From Neorhizobium sp. JUb45 (GTDB lineage: Bacteria; Pseudomonadota; Alphaproteobacteria; Rhizobiales; Rhizobiaceae): DNA of 64,000 bases. Below, one piece after another: positions 25,296 to 33,306 of the stretch. The stretch is taken from the NCBI RefSeq assembly GCF_004343585.1, contig NZ_SLYW01000011.1, positions 78,709 to 142,708 of the forward strand, written 5' to 3'. Below the pieces are notes generated by a model that saw only the letters and a list, made by a program, of their open reading frames with translations, was not told the origin of the DNA and searched no databases. How positions within the stretch are numbered: position 1 is the stretch's first letter; the number at the start of each line of letters is the position of its first letter. The translations under genes were made by a program, and so were the position numbers.

Positions 25296-27029
25296 CTAAT
25301 CCGCCTTTGCATCGCTTAGGGTTGCGAAGGGATGCGTGGCGCTGCCGGCGTCGTATGAGGATGCCGGCAGGCCTACGGCGAGATCCCGCAAAACCTCGCT
25401 GCGGGGCCCCTGCGCTTGAACAATACCATCGCGCAAGACGATCAGCGTGTCGGCCGTTCGCAAGGCACTCGGCTGGTGAGCGACGATCAGGATAGTCTTT
25501 CCAAGCCGCTTGAGTTCCAGAAGTGCCTTGCGGAGAGCCTCTTCGCCCTGCCCGTCGAGATTGGAATTCGGCTCGTCCAGCACGATCAGAGCCGGATTAC
25601 CATAAAGGGCACGGGCAAGTGCTATCCGCTGCCTTTGACCTCCGGACAGTCTGTGCCCGTGCAGGCCGACATCGGTTTCGTATCCGTCCGGCAGCCGCAG
25701 GATCATCTCATGCACGTCAGCCATCTGCGCGGCGCGCATCACCGCTTGTGGATCCCCCTGCCCCATGCGCGCGATATTGTCCGCGATCGTGCCTGCGAAC
25801 AGTTTCGGTTCCTGCGGCAGATAGCCGATGTGCTGGCCAAGTTCGTCGGGGTCCCAGGATGCAACGTCGGCGCCGTCCAGGCGAACGTGCCCACTCGTCG
25901 CCGTCCAGGCGCCAACGATCAGTCTGCACAGTGTCGATTTTCCGGAGCCGGAAGTTCCGATCAGACCACAGGTTGTCCCGACCTCCACCACAAAATCCAC
26001 ACGACGGAGAACCGGCTCGATTGCCCCGTGCGTAACATGGCGCACGGCCTCCACAGTGAGGCGCCCCTTCGGCACAGGCAGCTGCGTCCTCTTTCTCTCC
26101 TCCGGCACCGCTTCGAACAGCGCGGTAAGGTTGCGCCGTGCCTTGCAGGCAGAAACCCAATGCCGCCATGCGCCGAGCGCCCGTTCCACCGGAGAAAGCG
26201 CACGCCCGAGAAGAATGGAAGCGGCGATCATTCCGCCGGATGTCAGTTCGCCCGCCAGAACCAGATAGGCGCCGACGCACATGATCAGGATTTGCAATGC
26301 CATCCGCAGGGTTTTGGTCACGGCGGAAATTCGCTCGGTGATTTCCTGGGCGCCATGCGAACTGGCGTGAACCTGCTGCTGCATCCTCCGCCAGCGCTGA
26401 AGCATGTTCGAGATCATACCCAACGGCCTGACGATCTCGGCCTGTTCGACGATTTCCAGCGCCTGCTGCTGCAGGAAACGTTGCTCGCCTGCCGCACGCA
26501 CGGATTTCTGGCGTGTCAGTATTTCGTTGAGGATGGCAAGCCCGAGCAGCAATGCCGCCCCCGCCAGCGTCAACGCCCCCAGCATCGGGTGCATGAGCCA
26601 AAGGATGGCGATGAAAAATGGCATCCAAGGCGCATCGAGAAAGGCCAGCATTGCTTCGCCGCCGATAAACGCACGCAGGTCCGCCAAGTCGGCAGTACTG
26701 GCCTCGCTCTTGAAACCCGCCAGCTTCGCATGGACACAACGGCCGATCACGGTCGTCGCAAGGCGCTCCTCCATCCATGCTCCGGCCAAGGCCAGCATCC
26801 TGCGGCGGGCATGGTCGATCAGTCCCATCGCGAGCAGGCCGGCGATGGCGGCGACGGTCAGCCACAGCAGCGTGTCATGCGAGCCCGTCGACAGGATGCG
26901 ATCGAAAACCTGCATCATGTAGATGCTGCTGATCAGCGCCAGGAGGTTGGAGGCGGTGCTGAATACCATCAGCGATAGCGTTTGCGCCTTTAGCCCCTGC
27001 ATGCATTTGGAATAAGCAGTGACAGTCAT
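25296..27029 (-). CDS. PrsD-family type I secretion ABC exporter (permease/ATPase)
   Basis: 577 residues from the ATG at 27029, which overlaps the stop of the Wzy/ligase-like gene (ATGA). A membrane domain with about six hydrophobic segments occupies 20-310. The nucleotide-binding domain has Walker A GTSGSGKST (358-366), the Q-loop in YLPQEPKLF, signature LSGGQ (461-465), Walker B LIVLDEP (481-487) and a His-loop VAHQP. No N-terminal C39 peptidase or peptidase-like domain is seen, as in PrsD. Such exporters move unfolded proteins with C-terminal signals across both membranes. The obvious substrate is the giant protein encoded downstream. Confidence 0.9.
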   Translation of the reverse strand: MTVTAYSKCMQGLKAQTLSLMVFSTASNLLALISSIYMMQVFDRILSTGSHDTLLWLTVAAIAGLLAMGLIDHARRRMLALAGAWMEERLATTVIGRCVHAKLAGFKSEASTADLADLRAFIGGEAMLAFLDAPWMPFFIAILWLMHPMLGALTLAGAALLLGLAILNEILTRQKSVRAAGEQRFLQQQALEIVEQAEIVRPLGMISNMLQRWRRMQQQVHASSHGAQEITERISAVTKTLRMALQILIMCVGAYLVLAGELTSGGMIAASILLGRALSPVERALGAWRHWVSACKARRNLTALFEAVPEERKRTQLPVPKGRLTVEAVRHVTHGAIEPVLRRVDFVVEVGTTCGLIGTSGSGKSTLCRLIVGAWTATSGHVRLDGADVASWDPDELGQHIGYLPQEPKLFAGTIADNIARMGQGDPQAVMRAAQMADVHEMILRLPDGYETDVGLHGHRLSGGQRQRIALARALYGNPALIVLDEPNSNLDGQGEEALRKALLELKRLGKTILIVAHQPSALRTADTLIVLRDGIVQAQGPRSEVLRDLAVGLPASSYDAGSATHPFATLSDAKAD

Positions 27030-28357
27030 GTGCCGGTCGCTTTCCCGGTGAACGGCGGCGGCGTCATGCGTCTGCGCGCAGCATCCAACGTTGCTCGCCT
27101 GGAGGAAGCGGTCGGGCCAGCTTTGCCAGCCTGCTCCTGTCCGCTGATCAGCAGGATCAGTGTCATCAGGATAGAAAGCTTGCCGCCGTAAATGACGCTC
27201 ATCAGGCTGCAAGATACCCCATAGATCGCCATGAACAGCGTGTATGAGATCCGCCTGGTGCGGAAAGAGATGGAAAGGCCGCGAGACAGCAGCGCGATGA
27301 CAAAACCCAGCATCAGCAGTGAGCCGATATAGCCGGTCTCGAAATAGGTTTGCAGCAGTGAATTGTGCGCGCTGGTGGGTCGATAATGCCCCCAGAGCCA
27401 GTCAAAGGTGGATGACGAAAACGACGCGAAGCCGTAACCCGTCCAGCCCTGCAGGTCGGCCGCAGACCACGTCTCCTGCCAGATCTTCAATCGGCCCGAA
27501 AATGTCAGGTCACTTTCGGTCGCAAACACCGCCCTCGATATTTCCTGCCCATACAGATAAATGAGGAAGACACTTGCGCCGATGCCGAAAATTGCGGTGT
27601 AGCGCAGCCATCGTTGAGGCGCAGCAAACGCGCAACAGGCAGCCAATGTGAGCATGAGCGCCGCCGTCGGCGACCGGGCCTGCGACAGATACAATGTTGC
27701 AACGATGACAGCGACGCAGCCGCCGAACACCGGCCGTGTGAGCCTGCCTCGCAGCTTCGGAAGATCGCCATTGATGAAGGCAACGACGAGCAGGCCGACA
27801 GCAACTGCCGCAAGCATTCCCAGCCGCAACTGATGTTCAAATACTCCCCGCAGCTCTGCTGCTCCGGTCGATGAAAATGGCTGTATGGCGAAGTCGGCAT
27901 CAAAAAGGTAAGCGGCGACGGAGAAGGTTGATATGATCGCGGCAACCACAAAAACGATATGCAGCGTATTCGTCAGCGGCGGCTGCCTGAGGACAAGCAG
28001 CGAGGCCCATACAATCGTGGCCAAGCCAACCTGGAAGATGGTTTCCACTGGGGCTGGCGAATAAAGGACGGAAAAGGCGGCCCACAGCAGATAAAGGATC
28101 ATCCAGTAATCCGCCGCAGTAAGCACAAAGCGGGCTTCGAGACGCCACAGGCCTGTCCTGAACACCAAAAGGCATATGACGGCAAACACGATGTTGCCAA
28201 GTTTTATGCCGACGTCGAATTGGTGGATTTCAAGCAGAAGCGAGGCAATCACGATCGTTGCCGTGCCGCTCATCCATATGCTTGCGCCCGTCTCGTCTCG
28301 GGCAGCTATGGTCGCCGTATCTGCTCTTGCTGCAAGGGGCTGCAATGTCTCGTCCAA
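27026..28357 (-). CDS. O-antigen ligase/Wzy-like polymerase membrane protein
   Basis: 443 residues, with about ten hydrophobic segments and the Wzy_C-type block: GRLKIWQETW, then GYGF and a periplasmic-loop sequence SAHNSLLQTYFETGYIG. This matches ExoQ/Wzy polymerases and O-antigen ligases, which join lipid-linked oligosaccharides in the periplasm. In an exopolysaccharide locus, polymerase is the likelier role. The first codon at 28357 is TTG with no clear ribosome site; an ATG at 28273 is the alternative. Translation is coupled to the type I exporter gene by ATGA. Confidence 0.8.
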   Translation of the reverse strand: MDETLQPLAARADTATIAARDETGASIWMSGTATIVIASLLLEIHQFDVGIKLGNIVFAVICLLVFRTGLWRLEARFVLTAADYWMILYLLWAAFSVLYSPAPVETIFQVGLATIVWASLLVLRQPPLTNTLHIVFVVAAIISTFSVAAYLFDADFAIQPFSSTGAAELRGVFEHQLRLGMLAAVAVGLLVVAFINGDLPKLRGRLTRPVFGGCVAVIVATLYLSQARSPTAALMLTLAACCAFAAPQRWLRYTAIFGIGASVFLIYLYGQEISRAVFATESDLTFSGRLKIWQETWSAADLQGWTGYGFASFSSSTFDWLWGHYRPTSAHNSLLQTYFETGYIGSLLMLGFVIALLSRGLSISFRTRRISYTLFMAIYGVSCSLMSVIYGGKLSILMTLILLISGQEQAGKAGPTASSRRATLDAARRRMTPPPFTGKATGT

Positions 28358-28428
28358 TCTTTAGGCACGCCGATCACCGCGCAGCCTGGAAGCAGCGGGA
28401 GAACGGACGGATTTAAGTTGGTGACCGC

Positions 28429-29970
28429 TTAGAGATTGACGCCGTTGTTCAAGACGGTGCCAGATACCTTTTGTGCCACGTCGTCGATTTCTCGAAGTTT
28501 CTCGCGGATGTTTTCGGCCTCTTCGCCATGACCGACGACCAGCAGAAACACGTCAATCAACGGCGCGCTGGCGCGAACATCCGCATAGGGCGATATAGAC
28601 GGCAGGTCGAAAATGATTGCATCGTATTCGCAGGTTGCCAGTGCCTCGCCAATCAACCGGCTCATTCGAGGCGTCCACATCAGGCCGGATTGGCTGCTGT
28701 ATGATGTCGAGATGATTGGAAGTATGCCGAGCCCGTTGCTTTCGAAAATGCAATCACGCAGTGGCGCATCGCCCTTCAGGGCCTGAAGCAAGCCACCTGT
28801 GGCATGTGGCGCAAGCAATCTCGAAACGCTCGGATTATAAGGATTGGCATCGATCAAGAGAACCTTCTCTCCTGATTGAACCATAAGCATCGCCAACTGC
28901 ACAGCGACAAGACTTTTACCACTCCCCTGTGCGCAGGACGTTACGCCGATCGTGCGAACCGTCTCACTCGGGTGTGACGACATGACGGCAAGTCTGCAAT
29001 GATGGATAACGTGCGACAGCGCCGTGTTTCGGTTTTTGACGATGAACTCGAGGAAATCCCGACCGGATTTTGGGCGGCGCAAGGCGGCAACGCGGGGCAG
29101 GACGCCGTAACAGCTGAGCGGAACCGCGTTAACCAGATCGTCGCGGTTACGGATTCGGTTATTGGTGGCTTCGACCACTAATGCCAATCCCATGCCTGAA
29201 CAGGCGCCGAACAGGAGAAAGGCACCGAAAATCACCTTGTCGCTCAAGCCCGACGCATAAGACGGTGGCTCGGCGCGTGCCAGCACTGACGTTGATGGAC
29301 CGGCTTCCTGCACGCGCGGCCTCAACCAGGCGCTGGCAGATCTGGCATAATTCGCGCGCGCTTCTTGCTGCCCCCGCAGATAGACGTCGGCAATCGTATT
29401 GGCGATGAGGGACGCTTTTTGGGGATCGGCTGAACGAAAGCGGACCTCGATAATATGACTGAGGCCGATCCGATGAACGGATAGGGCTTTCTGGAAATTG
29501 TGAAGCGCCGTACGGCTGGCACTGGACGCCTCGTCGCCGCGAAGAAAGGCGAGACCCGAAAACATTGCAAGCCTGTTTCGCCAGGACGTTCCTGCCGGAA
29601 CGAATTCCGGATCATCTGTCAACTTCAGCTGCGTGATGACGGCAAGAGCAGTCGGTTCGGACTTGAGAACCTCAACCTCGCTTTCCACGACACCATCCGT
29701 GACGGCGGATTCCGAATAGACGGCGTCTTGTTGCCGCAGCTGCATGGTTCGATAGTCGACATTGAACTGTACCAGTGCCGCGTAGCGCGGTGGCATCAGG
29801 ATTGCCACCGCAATGCCAGCCGCTGCTGACAGCATGATGCAAATCAGGACGAGTTTCCAATGCTGCCTAATGATCTGCAGTTCCCGCGCAAATATTGGGG
29901 CAACTGGCGTCTGACCCAACAGCATTTCGTTCTGATATACCGGTCTGGCGGCGTAGTCTCTCTTGAGCAT
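28429..29970 (-). CDS. Reduced Wzc/ExoP-like polysaccharide co-polymerase with ATPase domain
   Basis: 513 residues from the ATG at 29970. A Wzz-type domain has a first membrane segment (about 40-60) and a second (about 246-266) preceded by the Pro-rich LARAEPPSYAS. The cytoplasmic ATPase has Walker A TSCAQGSGKS (344-353), Walker A' VLLIDANPYNP (370-380) and Walker B AIIFDLPSIS (451-460). Compared with ExoP/Wzc (about 720-790 residues), the long periplasmic coiled coil between WLRPRV and LARAEPP is missing. The usual tyrosine cluster at the C-terminus is also absent (it ends VLNNGVNL), so classical tyrosine autophosphorylation control is unlikely. It sets chain length and couples polymerisation to export in known systems. 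Confidence 0.83.
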   Translation of the reverse strand: MLKRDYAARPVYQNEMLLGQTPVAPIFARELQIIRQHWKLVLICIMLSAAAGIAVAILMPPRYAALVQFNVDYRTMQLRQQDAVYSESAVTDGVVESEVEVLKSEPTALAVITQLKLTDDPEFVPAGTSWRNRLAMFSGLAFLRGDEASSASRTALHNFQKALSVHRIGLSHIIEVRFRSADPQKASLIANTIADVYLRGQQEARANYARSASAWLRPRVQEAGPSTSVLARAEPPSYASGLSDKVIFGAFLLFGACSGMGLALVVEATNNRIRNRDDLVNAVPLSCYGVLPRVAALRRPKSGRDFLEFIVKNRNTALSHVIHHCRLAVMSSHPSETVRTIGVTSCAQGSGKSLVAVQLAMLMVQSGEKVLLIDANPYNPSVSRLLAPHATGGLLQALKGDAPLRDCIFESNGLGILPIISTSYSSQSGLMWTPRMSRLIGEALATCEYDAIIFDLPSISPYADVRASAPLIDVFLLVVGHGEEAENIREKLREIDDVAQKVSGTVLNNGVNL

Positions 29971-30071
29971 AGCACATCCAACTCTGCCTCTGGGGCCTGG
30001 TGATGGAAGGGGGCTGACAGCAGCTTCGCTATGCAATCCATTGCAGATTTTAAATCTTTGTTAAGTACACA

Positions 30072-30090
30072 AATAGGACTAGAACCTATT
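30072..30090. promoter_or_regulatory. Inverted repeat in the divergent Wzc-like/glycosyltransferase promoter region
   Basis: AATAGG (30072-30077) and CCTATT (30085-30090) are exact inverted repeats around a 7-base ACTAGAA spacer, in an AT-rich gap between divergent genes. It looks like an operator. The LuxR-type regulator encoded at 32232 is a candidate binder, which is inference only. Confidence 0.4.
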
Positions 30091-30153
30091 GGTTTATTGC
30101 CAAAAGCAAATATAGGGCCGATAGAAATATATGGAAAATCATAGGCACGTGGC

Positions 30154-31137
30154 ATGGTGCTATCGTGCTATATCCATAATCCATATGGTGTCGATATGCA
30201 CGAACAGATCGAGCCTATAAGCGGAAAATGCTCCGTTATACTTATGCCGATAGGCCCCAACAGCTCAATCAACAACATAAAAGACACGATCAATAGTATC
30301 GCGGCATTTTCAACACAGGGCTCGGTTCTCGTTCTGGTCGACGAGACCCGCAGCGGCCTGAAAAAAACGCAACTGTCCGACAGCATGGCAATCAGCATCT
30401 GTCGGGCCGAGCCGGCCACAGGATACTCGGTCAGAGGACGCCTCTACACGAACCTGTCAAAAGCCATCACAACCATCATCGAGAACTACGATTTTGATGT
30501 TCTTCTACGCATGGATGACGATGCGCTGATGATCGGCGAAGGCGCACAAAGCGACGCGGCAAGGGCTTTCTCTCTTGATCCGTCGATCGGCGCGCTGGGA
30601 AGCTTTCGACACACATGCCTCGGACATCGCCGGGATTTCAGGCCAGCAGCGCGGCGCCTGGCGTTTGAGAGTTCATGGCTGGGCATGATGAAATCCCCGC
30701 GTTTGGCCAGGCGCCTGCGTCAGATACGCAAGATTGCGCAGGCGAACGGTTACGAGCCGGGCGAGCACAGCCTCGGAGCGGCCTGTTTCTACAGCCACGC
30801 GGCACTTGTTGCCATGCTGGAGGGCGGGCTGCTGGGCTGCAAAGATCTGAGCACGACATCGCTATGTGATGACCAATTGTTTGGCTTGCTGGTCGTGGCT
30901 GCGGGATTTCGTTCGTCAGATTTTGCCGGAGACGGCTACCCTCTGGGTCTGACATGGCAGGGCCTGCCAGCCAGCCCGTCAAGACTGGTCCAGATGAACA
31001 AGAAGATTGTCCATTCCGTCAAAAGCCACAATGGTCGCGACGAGGCGAACTTAAGGGCGGACTTCGCCCGTATGCGCCAGACCAGCATGCTCGTTGCTAA
31101 CGCACACGTGAGTCCCGCTCACCAGAGCAACCGATGA
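30154..31137 (+). CDS. Putative glycosyltransferase (GT-A-like)
   Basis: 327 residues from 30154; an ATG at 30196 is an alternative, and neither has a strong ribosome site. The N-terminal part has VILMPIGPNSS, NTINSIA-like and VLVLVDE segments of a nucleotide-sugar binding fold. A central VLLRMDDDALMIG (near residue 125) carries an acidic DDD motif typical of the metal site of GT-A transferases. A later GAACFYSHAAL and SLCDDQLFG resemble acceptor-side segments. It is the only plus-strand gene in the polysaccharide region, divergent from the Wzc-like gene. The family and the sugar transferred are not known; transferase is the best reading. Confidence 0.55.
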   Translation: MVLSCYIHNPYGVDMHEQIEPISGKCSVILMPIGPNSSINNIKDTINSIAAFSTQGSVLVLVDETRSGLKKTQLSDSMAISICRAEPATGYSVRGRLYTNLSKAITTIIENYDFDVLLRMDDDALMIGEGAQSDAARAFSLDPSIGALGSFRHTCLGHRRDFRPAARRLAFESSWLGMMKSPRLARRLRQIRKIAQANGYEPGEHSLGAACFYSHAALVAMLEGGLLGCKDLSTTSLCDDQLFGLLVVAAGFRSSDFAGDGYPLGLTWQGLPASPSRLVQMNKKIVHSVKSHNGRDEANLRADFARMRQTSMLVANAHVSPAHQSNR

Positions 31138-31355
31138 AAGATGAGCTTTCAAAACCAACCGCCATCCGCCCCTTGCAACCAGAAGGTGTCGATCGCCGCC
31201 TCTTCATTCTGACAGGGGTCTCGATCCTTTTTTCCGCACCTTTGGCCGAGGCGACGGATCCCCGGAACAACCCGCGCCCTGTATCCGCGGGTTACAACTT
31301 CGATGCAAACTGTATTCGGCTAAGCTGGCCACCACCACTGCATACCAGTCTTTAG
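31134..31355 (+). CDS. Small possible secreted protein, perhaps truncated
   Basis: 73 residues starting in an ATGA overlap with the glycosyltransferase stop, which favours real translation. An N-terminal export signal is plausible: RR at 21-22, the hydrophobic LFILTGVSILFSAPLAEA, and a cleavage site after about residue 40. The remaining 33 residues (YNFDANCIRLSW and onwards) match nothing I recognise. It may be the 5' end of a gene broken by deletion, since the convergent neighbour ends only 37 bases away. Confidence 0.35.
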   Translation: MKDELSKPTAIRPLQPEGVDRRLFILTGVSILFSAPLAEATDPRNNPRPVSAGYNFDANCIRLSWPPPLHTSL

Positions 31356-31391
31356 TCAAAACACCGCGGAAAAGAGCCAAGGCTTTTGAAG

Positions 31392-32192
31392 TCAGGCCCG
31401 ACCGATCACTTTACGGCGCCGGGACCAGATGAGCCTTCGGGCCAGAAGCAGCGGCTCCAGCAGGTAACGCCTGGAATAACGCCGCGGATCATTGGCCAGC
31501 CTGTAGAACCATTCGAGCCCCAGCCTGCCCCAAAATCTGGGCGGACGCTTTTGTCCACCTGTGAAATATTCGAAAAATGCACCCGAACAGATGGCGACAC
31601 CATAGTTCAATTGGCCGGAGTAAAGTTGAAGAAACTCTTCCTGGCGCGGCATTCCCATCCCCACGATCAAAAGGTCCGGCTTGAAGGCATTGACGGCGCT
31701 GAGCGTCTCGGAGAGTTTTGACCCTGTCGTCGTGTCCGACATGTCGAAAAACCCATCCCATCCCCTGATCTGAAGCCCCGGAAACTCGCTACGAAAATAC
31801 ACGAGCCCCTTTTGGCAGATTTCGGGGGTGGATCCGATATATCCGACCGTCCAGCCTTCGCTTTCACAAAGCGCCAATGCGTCCAATGCCCAGTCCAGAT
31901 ATGTCAGACGATGGTAAGACTTGGCGCCAATTCCTCGTGCCTTCAACAGCCATACGATCGGCATTCCGTCGATATGCACGAAAGTGTTTTTTGCGTTGAT
32001 CAGCGAGGCCATACCGGCCGAGTTTTCGAGGCAATGCAGTGCATGCAGATTAAGGTTGGCGATAATCGTTTTGGATCGTGTCGACAGACGATATTTCAGG
32101 AATTCCAGCAAGCTTACTTTGCTGAAGAGATCGACGGGCCATGAAAACAAATGGTGCCGCAAAGGCAAAGCCGGTTGATATTCGATTTCCAT
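31392..32192 (-). CDS. WecG/TagA/CpsF-family glycosyltransferase (GT26)
   Basis: 266 residues from the ATG at 32192 (GGGG a few bases upstream; a GTG at 32195 is adjacent). The GT26 pattern is clear: a T-rich N-terminal segment IIANLNLHALHCLEN, HIDGMPIVWLLKARG, the RLTYLDW block, VGYIGSTPE, DLLIVGMGMPRQEEF, and GAFFEYFTGGQKRPP plus LGLEWFYRLANDPRR at the C-terminus. These enzymes add the second sugar to undecaprenyl-diphosphate-linked acceptors on the cytoplasmic face. It lies just downstream of the LuxR gene and could be co-transcribed with it. Confidence 0.9.
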   Translation of the reverse strand: MEIEYQPALPLRHHLFSWPVDLFSKVSLLEFLKYRLSTRSKTIIANLNLHALHCLENSAGMASLINAKNTFVHIDGMPIVWLLKARGIGAKSYHRLTYLDWALDALALCESEGWTVGYIGSTPEICQKGLVYFRSEFPGLQIRGWDGFFDMSDTTTGSKLSETLSAVNAFKPDLLIVGMGMPRQEEFLQLYSGQLNYGVAICSGAFFEYFTGGQKRPPRFWGRLGLEWFYRLANDPRRYSRRYLLEPLLLARRLIWSRRRKVIGRA

Positions 32193-32231
32193 CACGCCCC
32201 CCTGGGAAAGGTATCGAACCGAGCAAGCCTT

Positions 32232-33032
32232 TTACGACAACAGAATCTCTGACGTGCAACGCCAGGCGGCACCGAAGAAAAGCATGAGCGATATAAATCC
32301 GGATCGGATTCCTGCGTTTGTGGCTTCTGTTCTATTCCTCACACCCAATTTCCGCAGAATGTGATGAATATGAATTCGGACTGTGTTCTCCGAAATTGCC
32401 ATCTTATTTGCGATGACCTTGTTCTGCATCCCGGTCATCAGGAGGCGTAAAACTTGTTTTTCCCGCTCGGTCAGCGCGAACTCTCTCAAGCTGCCATTGG
32501 TGTAGCCTTCCGGACGAGGGCCGGCCGGTGGAACGTGCGCCACGCGCCCGAAGCCGCTACCATGCACGCCGTTGAGGACCAGAGACGGAAAGTTTTGATC
32601 AAGCTGTGTCCACGGCATGATCTCGCCGCCGGCATTTACCACACACAGAATAGCGGCACAGGTATCCGGGTTTGCGGTCACAGGAATAAAGCCATGAGGC
32701 TTGCCATAACGCGCCTTAAGAAGCACAGCGCTACTGTAAGCTTCACGCTCTTCGCTATCAAACACCGCTACAAAACGTGCGTCCGGAAATTCTATCTGAA
32801 GGTGATTTATCACGGAATCGGCATTATCTATCGACGTCAGGTCAAGTATTATTAGAAGATGCCGCGAATTTACTTCGCTTTTTCTTGGAAGATAATTCGA
32901 GTCTACCTTAGTCAGGGATCCGCATCCCTGGAACAAATCCATCAATGTTTTTGTCTTTTTGGCATCGCCGCGCAGGCCACTGCCAACCAGCAGTGACCAT
33001 TTGGAGCTTTCAGCTGTTGAATCACACAACAT
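32232..33032 (-). CDS. LuxR-family transcriptional regulator
   Basis: About 266 residues from the ATG at 33032, which has GGAGG 4 bases upstream; an ATG at 33050 has none. The C-terminal 65 residues are a clear LuxR/FixJ helix-turn-helix (LTEREKQVLRLLMTGMQNK, then IANKMAISENTVRIHIHHIL and RKLGVRNRTEA). The N-terminal part is receiver-like (LIILDLTSI, FVAVFD) but does not show the full phosphorylation set. It probably controls the polysaccharide genes on either side, and shared motifs upstream of it and of the 42 kb operon fit that. Confidence 0.82.
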   Translation of the reverse strand: MLCDSTAESSKWSLLVGSGLRGDAKKTKTLMDLFQGCGSLTKVDSNYLPRKSEVNSRHLLIILDLTSIDNADSVINHLQIEFPDARFVAVFDSEEREAYSSAVLLKARYGKPHGFIPVTANPDTCAAILCVVNAGGEIMPWTQLDQNFPSLVLNGVHGSGFGRVAHVPPAGPRPEGYTNGSLREFALTEREKQVLRLLMTGMQNKVIANKMAISENTVRIHIHHILRKLGVRNRTEATNAGIRSGFISLMLFFGAAWRCTSEILLS

Positions 33033-33106
33033 ATTCCCTCCATATCTCATCAATCTTCGTTAAAGGCCGATCTATGATTTAATGGGATATATTTAGCTTA
33101 AAAAAG

Positions 33107-33220
33107 CTAGATATCTACATATGATCAATTCGGACGACCATCAGTTTAAAATACAATACAGCTTTTCATTGTACATGATACACTTAATATAAAAATCATT
33201 AATACATTAAATTCTATCTA
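33107..33220. promoter_or_regulatory. AT-rich promoter region of the LuxR gene with motifs shared with the 42 kb operon
   Basis: CTAGATATC (33107-33115) and AATTCTATCTA (33210-33220) also occur together upstream of the sugar transferase operon (42166-42174 and 42178-42188). The whole 33033-33306 gap is very AT-rich and holds no gene. Confidence 0.4.
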
Positions 33221-33306
33221 GTAAATTTGGACTATTTAATTAGTAATTGCGAATATAAGGGCAGCAATCGGGACGCACTCGAAAGAAAACCGAGTACAAG
33301 TCACGA

